A model generated the notes under the pieces. It did no database searches, was not told where the DNA came from, and was given only the letters and a program-made list of their open reading frames with translations. From contig JAKADF010000160.1 of the NCBI GenBank assembly GCA_021820805.1, positions 1 through 7,266 of the forward strand: a DNA stretch of 7,266 nucleotides, written 5' to 3'. This document shows, one piece after another, positions 5,391-7,266 of the stretch. The translations under genes were made by a program, and so were the position numbers. The first letter of the stretch is position 1, and every line of letters starts with the position of its first letter. This DNA is from Bacillota bacterium. Its GTDB lineage: Bacteria; Bacillota; Bacilli; Alicyclobacillales; Alicyclobacillaceae.

Positions 5391-6509
5391 ACATCAGATG
5401 ATTCGCAAAATGGTACGTGACTTTTCGCGAAATATCATTGCACCTGCTGTTGCACAAATGAAAAAACAGACGAATTTCCACTCGATGTTGTACGTAAAAT
5501 GGGCAAACAGGGGTTTATGGGAATGACAGTTCCAAAGGAGTTTGGTGGGTTAGAGTCGGATTTCATCTCCTTTATAATCGTTATACATGAAGTTTCGAAG
5601 GTAAGTGCAACTCTTGGTGAAATACTTTCTGTTCACTCATCTGTAGGGACGAACCCAATTTTGAAGTTTAGAACGGAAGCACAGAAGAGTAAATATGTTC
5701 CCAAACTTGCATCTGAGGAATATATTGGAGCTTTTGCCCTTACGGAACAAAGTGCTGGTTCTGATGCTGGAAACATCAAAACATCCGCAGTAAGAAAGGG
5801 GGATAAGTACCTTCTTAATGGAACGAAAGTTTTTATAAGTAGTGCAGGAGTAGCGGATGCATATATAACTTTTGCTGTCACTGACCCCAGAAAAGGGAAG
5901 AAAGGTATATCTGCCTTTATCGTAGAAAAAGATACACCTGGTTTTATTATCGGGAAAATTGAAAAGAAAATGGGTCTGCATGGCTTTAATACTGCGTCGT
6001 TATTTTTTGAGAATGCCGAAGTATCTGCAGAAAACCTTCTTGGTTTTGAAGGGGAAGGGTTTAAAATTGCTATGTCCAACCTTGATGTAGGAAGAATTGG
6101 AATAGCTGCACAAGGATTAGGAATTGCAGAAGCCGCTTTCGAGTATGCAGTAAAATTTATAAAAGGGCAGGAACAATTCGGCAAACCAATTGCAGAGCAG
6201 CAAGCAATTGCTTTCAAATTGGCGGATATTGCTACACAGGTGGAGGCAGCGAAGCTATTGGTTTATCATGCTGCAGGATTGCGAGGCAGGGGATTGGAAT
6301 GTGGTAAAGAGGCATCGATGGCCAAATGTTTTGCCACCGATACCGCAATGAACTCAGCTATTGAAGCTGTTCAAGTATATGGAGGGTATGGATGCATGAA
6401 GGAATACCCTGTTGAACGACTATTCCAAGATGCTAAGGTCACTCAAATTTATGAAGGAACCAATGAAATTCAGAGAACCGTAATTGCCAAACATCTTTTA
6501 AATTCATGA
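5368..6509 (+). pseudogene. Acyl-CoA dehydrogenase, frameshifted near residue 31
   Basis: FAD enzymes of this family oxidise acyl-CoA to 2-enoyl-CoA and pass electrons to ETF. ATG 5368 follows AAGGTGGTGA (one mismatch to ideal) and reads MDFRWTNEHQMIRKMVRDF, a typical N-terminus. At ATG 5458-5460 the family sequence continues only in the -1 frame (EKTDEFPLDVVRKMGKQG) down to TGA 6507-6509. The unshifted frame ends at 5524-5526. Restoring one base, for example ATGG for ATG, gives 380 residues, the normal length. Joined numbering: ALTEQSAGSDAG about 124-135; C-terminal QVYGGYG (336-342) with DAKVTQIYEGTNEIQR (355-370), whose Glu363 is the expected catalytic base. The R-x-x-FG position reads Q-E-Q-FG (Q268), lacking the usual FAD-contacting Arg; and a usual aromatic is Cys343. 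If initiation occurs at ATG 5499, the first 44 residues are lost. Options: true pseudogene, sequencing error, or slippage at the following A6 run. Confidence 0.85.
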
Positions 6510-6564
6510 GAGTTTGAAGTAGCCGGAACGAGCCCGTCCGAAGCAGCCACCACCGCTGAATTCT

Positions 6565-7031
6565 TTGAATTTCCCATCAAATTTAGCAAGAGGGTTAAAG
6601 AAGATTGCTCATAAAATATATTCAGGCAACCTCGGTCAGCTTATTGCATTAGATGAGATGGTAATTGGTGCAGATCGGGGTCGATTGTATTCTGTTCTCT
6701 TTTCATATATGGAATGTGGTTATGTTGTAAGAAATTCGCAAAATACCGTTGTAGGATTGGTTTTGCAGTTTGTCGAAAAAATGTGCTTGTGGTCGGTCCA
6801 ATAATGGCAGACTCACATAATATTGCAATAATGCTTATAAAAAGCTTCGTGTCGAGTTGGTCAGGTTCAGTACGTATTGACGTTCCAAGCCAACAAGAAA
6901 GATTTATGAATGACCTTTTAATGTATGGCTTTGAAGAGGAAATGATATCTCCACTCATGATTCTTAATGCACAAGAACTTGGCGGAAAACGTGACCAACT
7001 CTATGGAATCACCGACCCCGTATTTGGTTAA
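6565..7031 (+). pseudogene. C-terminal half of a two-domain GNAT acetyltransferase, truncated and frameshifted
   Basis: This shows only the second half of a tandem GNAT protein whose C-terminal domain is of the Acetyltransf_18 type. The first segment, in the frame of 6565, has LGQLIALDEMVIGADRGRLY, matching the family pattern 'LxxLDxxxFGADRxxLL', and continues to about 6756 (RNSQNTVVG). The next segment, in the -1 frame, reads GFAVCRKNVLVVGPIMADS, then RIDVPSQ, YGFEEEMISPLMI and DQLYGITDPVFG to TAA 7029-7031, the family C-terminus. Adding one A at GGATT (6754-6758) joins them as VVGIGFAV. The N-terminal catalytic GNAT domain, with its acetyl-CoA loop, is absent: 6510-6565 holds no such sequence, and no ribosome binding site stands before the TTG 6565. 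It is therefore non-functional even if the frameshift is a sequencing error. It is not related in detail to the GNAT domain of the MarR fusion. Confidence 0.75.
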
Positions 7032-7050
7032 TGCAGTATTTGTTCTTGAA

Positions 7051-7266
7051 CTAAAGGGAGCGAATGCGACAGAAACCTAGGCACAGAAAAGTGTATAAAT
7101 ACACGAAACGTAGTATATTTAAAAACCGTGTTTCTTCATCTTGGAGTAGAGACAATTGACTTTCACGATCCAATAACTGTCTTAGCGTACGTTTTTCGCG
7201 TTTTGTTGGCGGTACCCCATGCCCATCAAGCCAAGCATCGGTGACTACGTATAGAAAATCAATGCC
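7051..7266 (-). CDS. Unrecognised partial reading frame, C-terminal end, runs off right edge
   Basis: On the minus strand a frame is open from the window edge (7266) to TAG 7051-7053, 71 codons with no start inside. The first two thirds look protein-like: IDFLYVVTDAWLDGHGVPP, then a charged helical stretch (TKREKRTLRQLLDRESQL) and LLQDEETRFLNILR. The last 18 residues are hydrophobic and cysteine-rich and may lie past an original end. I do not recognise a family. Chance openness is possible, since 71 codons is only modestly unusual at this base composition. It converges on the GNAT remnant. Confidence 0.35.
   Translation of the reverse strand, partial: GIDFLYVVTDAWLDGHGVPPTKREKRTLRQLLDRESQLSLLQDEETRFLNILRFVYLYTFLCLGFCRIRSL

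Noticed and set aside
5460..5467. AAAAAAC as a programmed -1 frameshift heptamer
   Set aside because: The zero frame is AAA AAA C, not A AAA AAC, and a slip of the first Lys codon would mismatch at GAA; no need for recoding is known in this family.
5633..6217. 194-codon minus-strand frame within the dehydrogenase
   Set aside because: It is the antisense shadow of a strongly family-conserved coding sequence and shows no features of its own.
6510..6614. 34 in-frame codons directly after the dehydrogenase stop, considered as a readthrough extension
   Set aside because: Dehydrogenases of this family end at the present stop, and the added residues match nothing; more likely junction sequence.
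7091..7104. GTGTATAAATACAC small hairpin as a terminator
   Set aside because: Only a 5-bp AT-rich stem with no following T-run.

Overview
The window looks like chromosomal DNA of an aerobic, low-to-moderate G+C, endospore-former-type Firmicute (Bacillales in the broad sense). The evidence is AAGGAGG-type ribosome binding sites, GTG and TTG starts, sigma-A-like promoters, and protein families common in Paenibacillaceae and Alicyclobacillaceae, such as the MarR-GNAT fusion, DUF998 and VOC proteins. The genus cannot be fixed from sequence alone. No rRNA, tRNA, CRISPR array or complete mobile element was seen.

Left third (1-2115). A perfect 15-bp hairpin near the left edge may be the end of an insertion sequence lying outside the window. 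Next come about 270 bases with no gene, then a 32-codon 5' remnant of a VOC (glyoxalase/bleomycin-resistance fold) gene. Two genes run on the minus strand: a DUF998 membrane protein interrupted by one in-frame TGA, and directly behind it, in the same frame, a short-chain dehydrogenase/reductase with complete catalytic motifs but no ordinary start codon. A possible 19-codon leader peptide precedes the DUF998 gene.

Right two thirds (2540-6509). A plus-strand operon starts from a good sigma-A promoter (TTGTCT-17-TATAAA) whose -35 box sits inside a 17-bp interrupted palindrome. A second inverted repeat lies in the leader. The order is MarR-GNAT fusion regulator, MFS permease, hotdog-fold acyl-CoA thioesterase, acyl-CoA dehydrogenase. 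The permease ribosome binding site is caught in an 8-bp stem that starts 4 nt after the regulator stop codon, a layout expected for translational coupling. The thioesterase and dehydrogenase reading frames overlap by 23 nt. I infer a self-regulated module for uptake and CoA-level processing of a small carboxylate or acyl compound. The substrate is unknown and no acyl-CoA ligase is visible.

The dehydrogenase reads full length (380 aa) only if one missing base is restored near 5460. It also has Gln where the family has a nearly invariant FAD-contacting Arg. Behind it (6565-7031) lies the C-terminal half of a second, unrelated GNAT protein, lacking its N-terminal half and also carrying a one-base frameshift. 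At the right edge a minus-strand open frame of 71 codons enters from outside and is not recognised.

The overall theme is decay: four genes are clearly broken, a fifth has lost its normal start, and three are intact (MarR-GNAT, MFS, thioesterase). Both frameshifts are repaired by doubling one base, so sequencing error is a real alternative for them. The most interesting intact features are the regulator's promoter/operator region and the ribosome-binding-site hairpin between regulator and permease.
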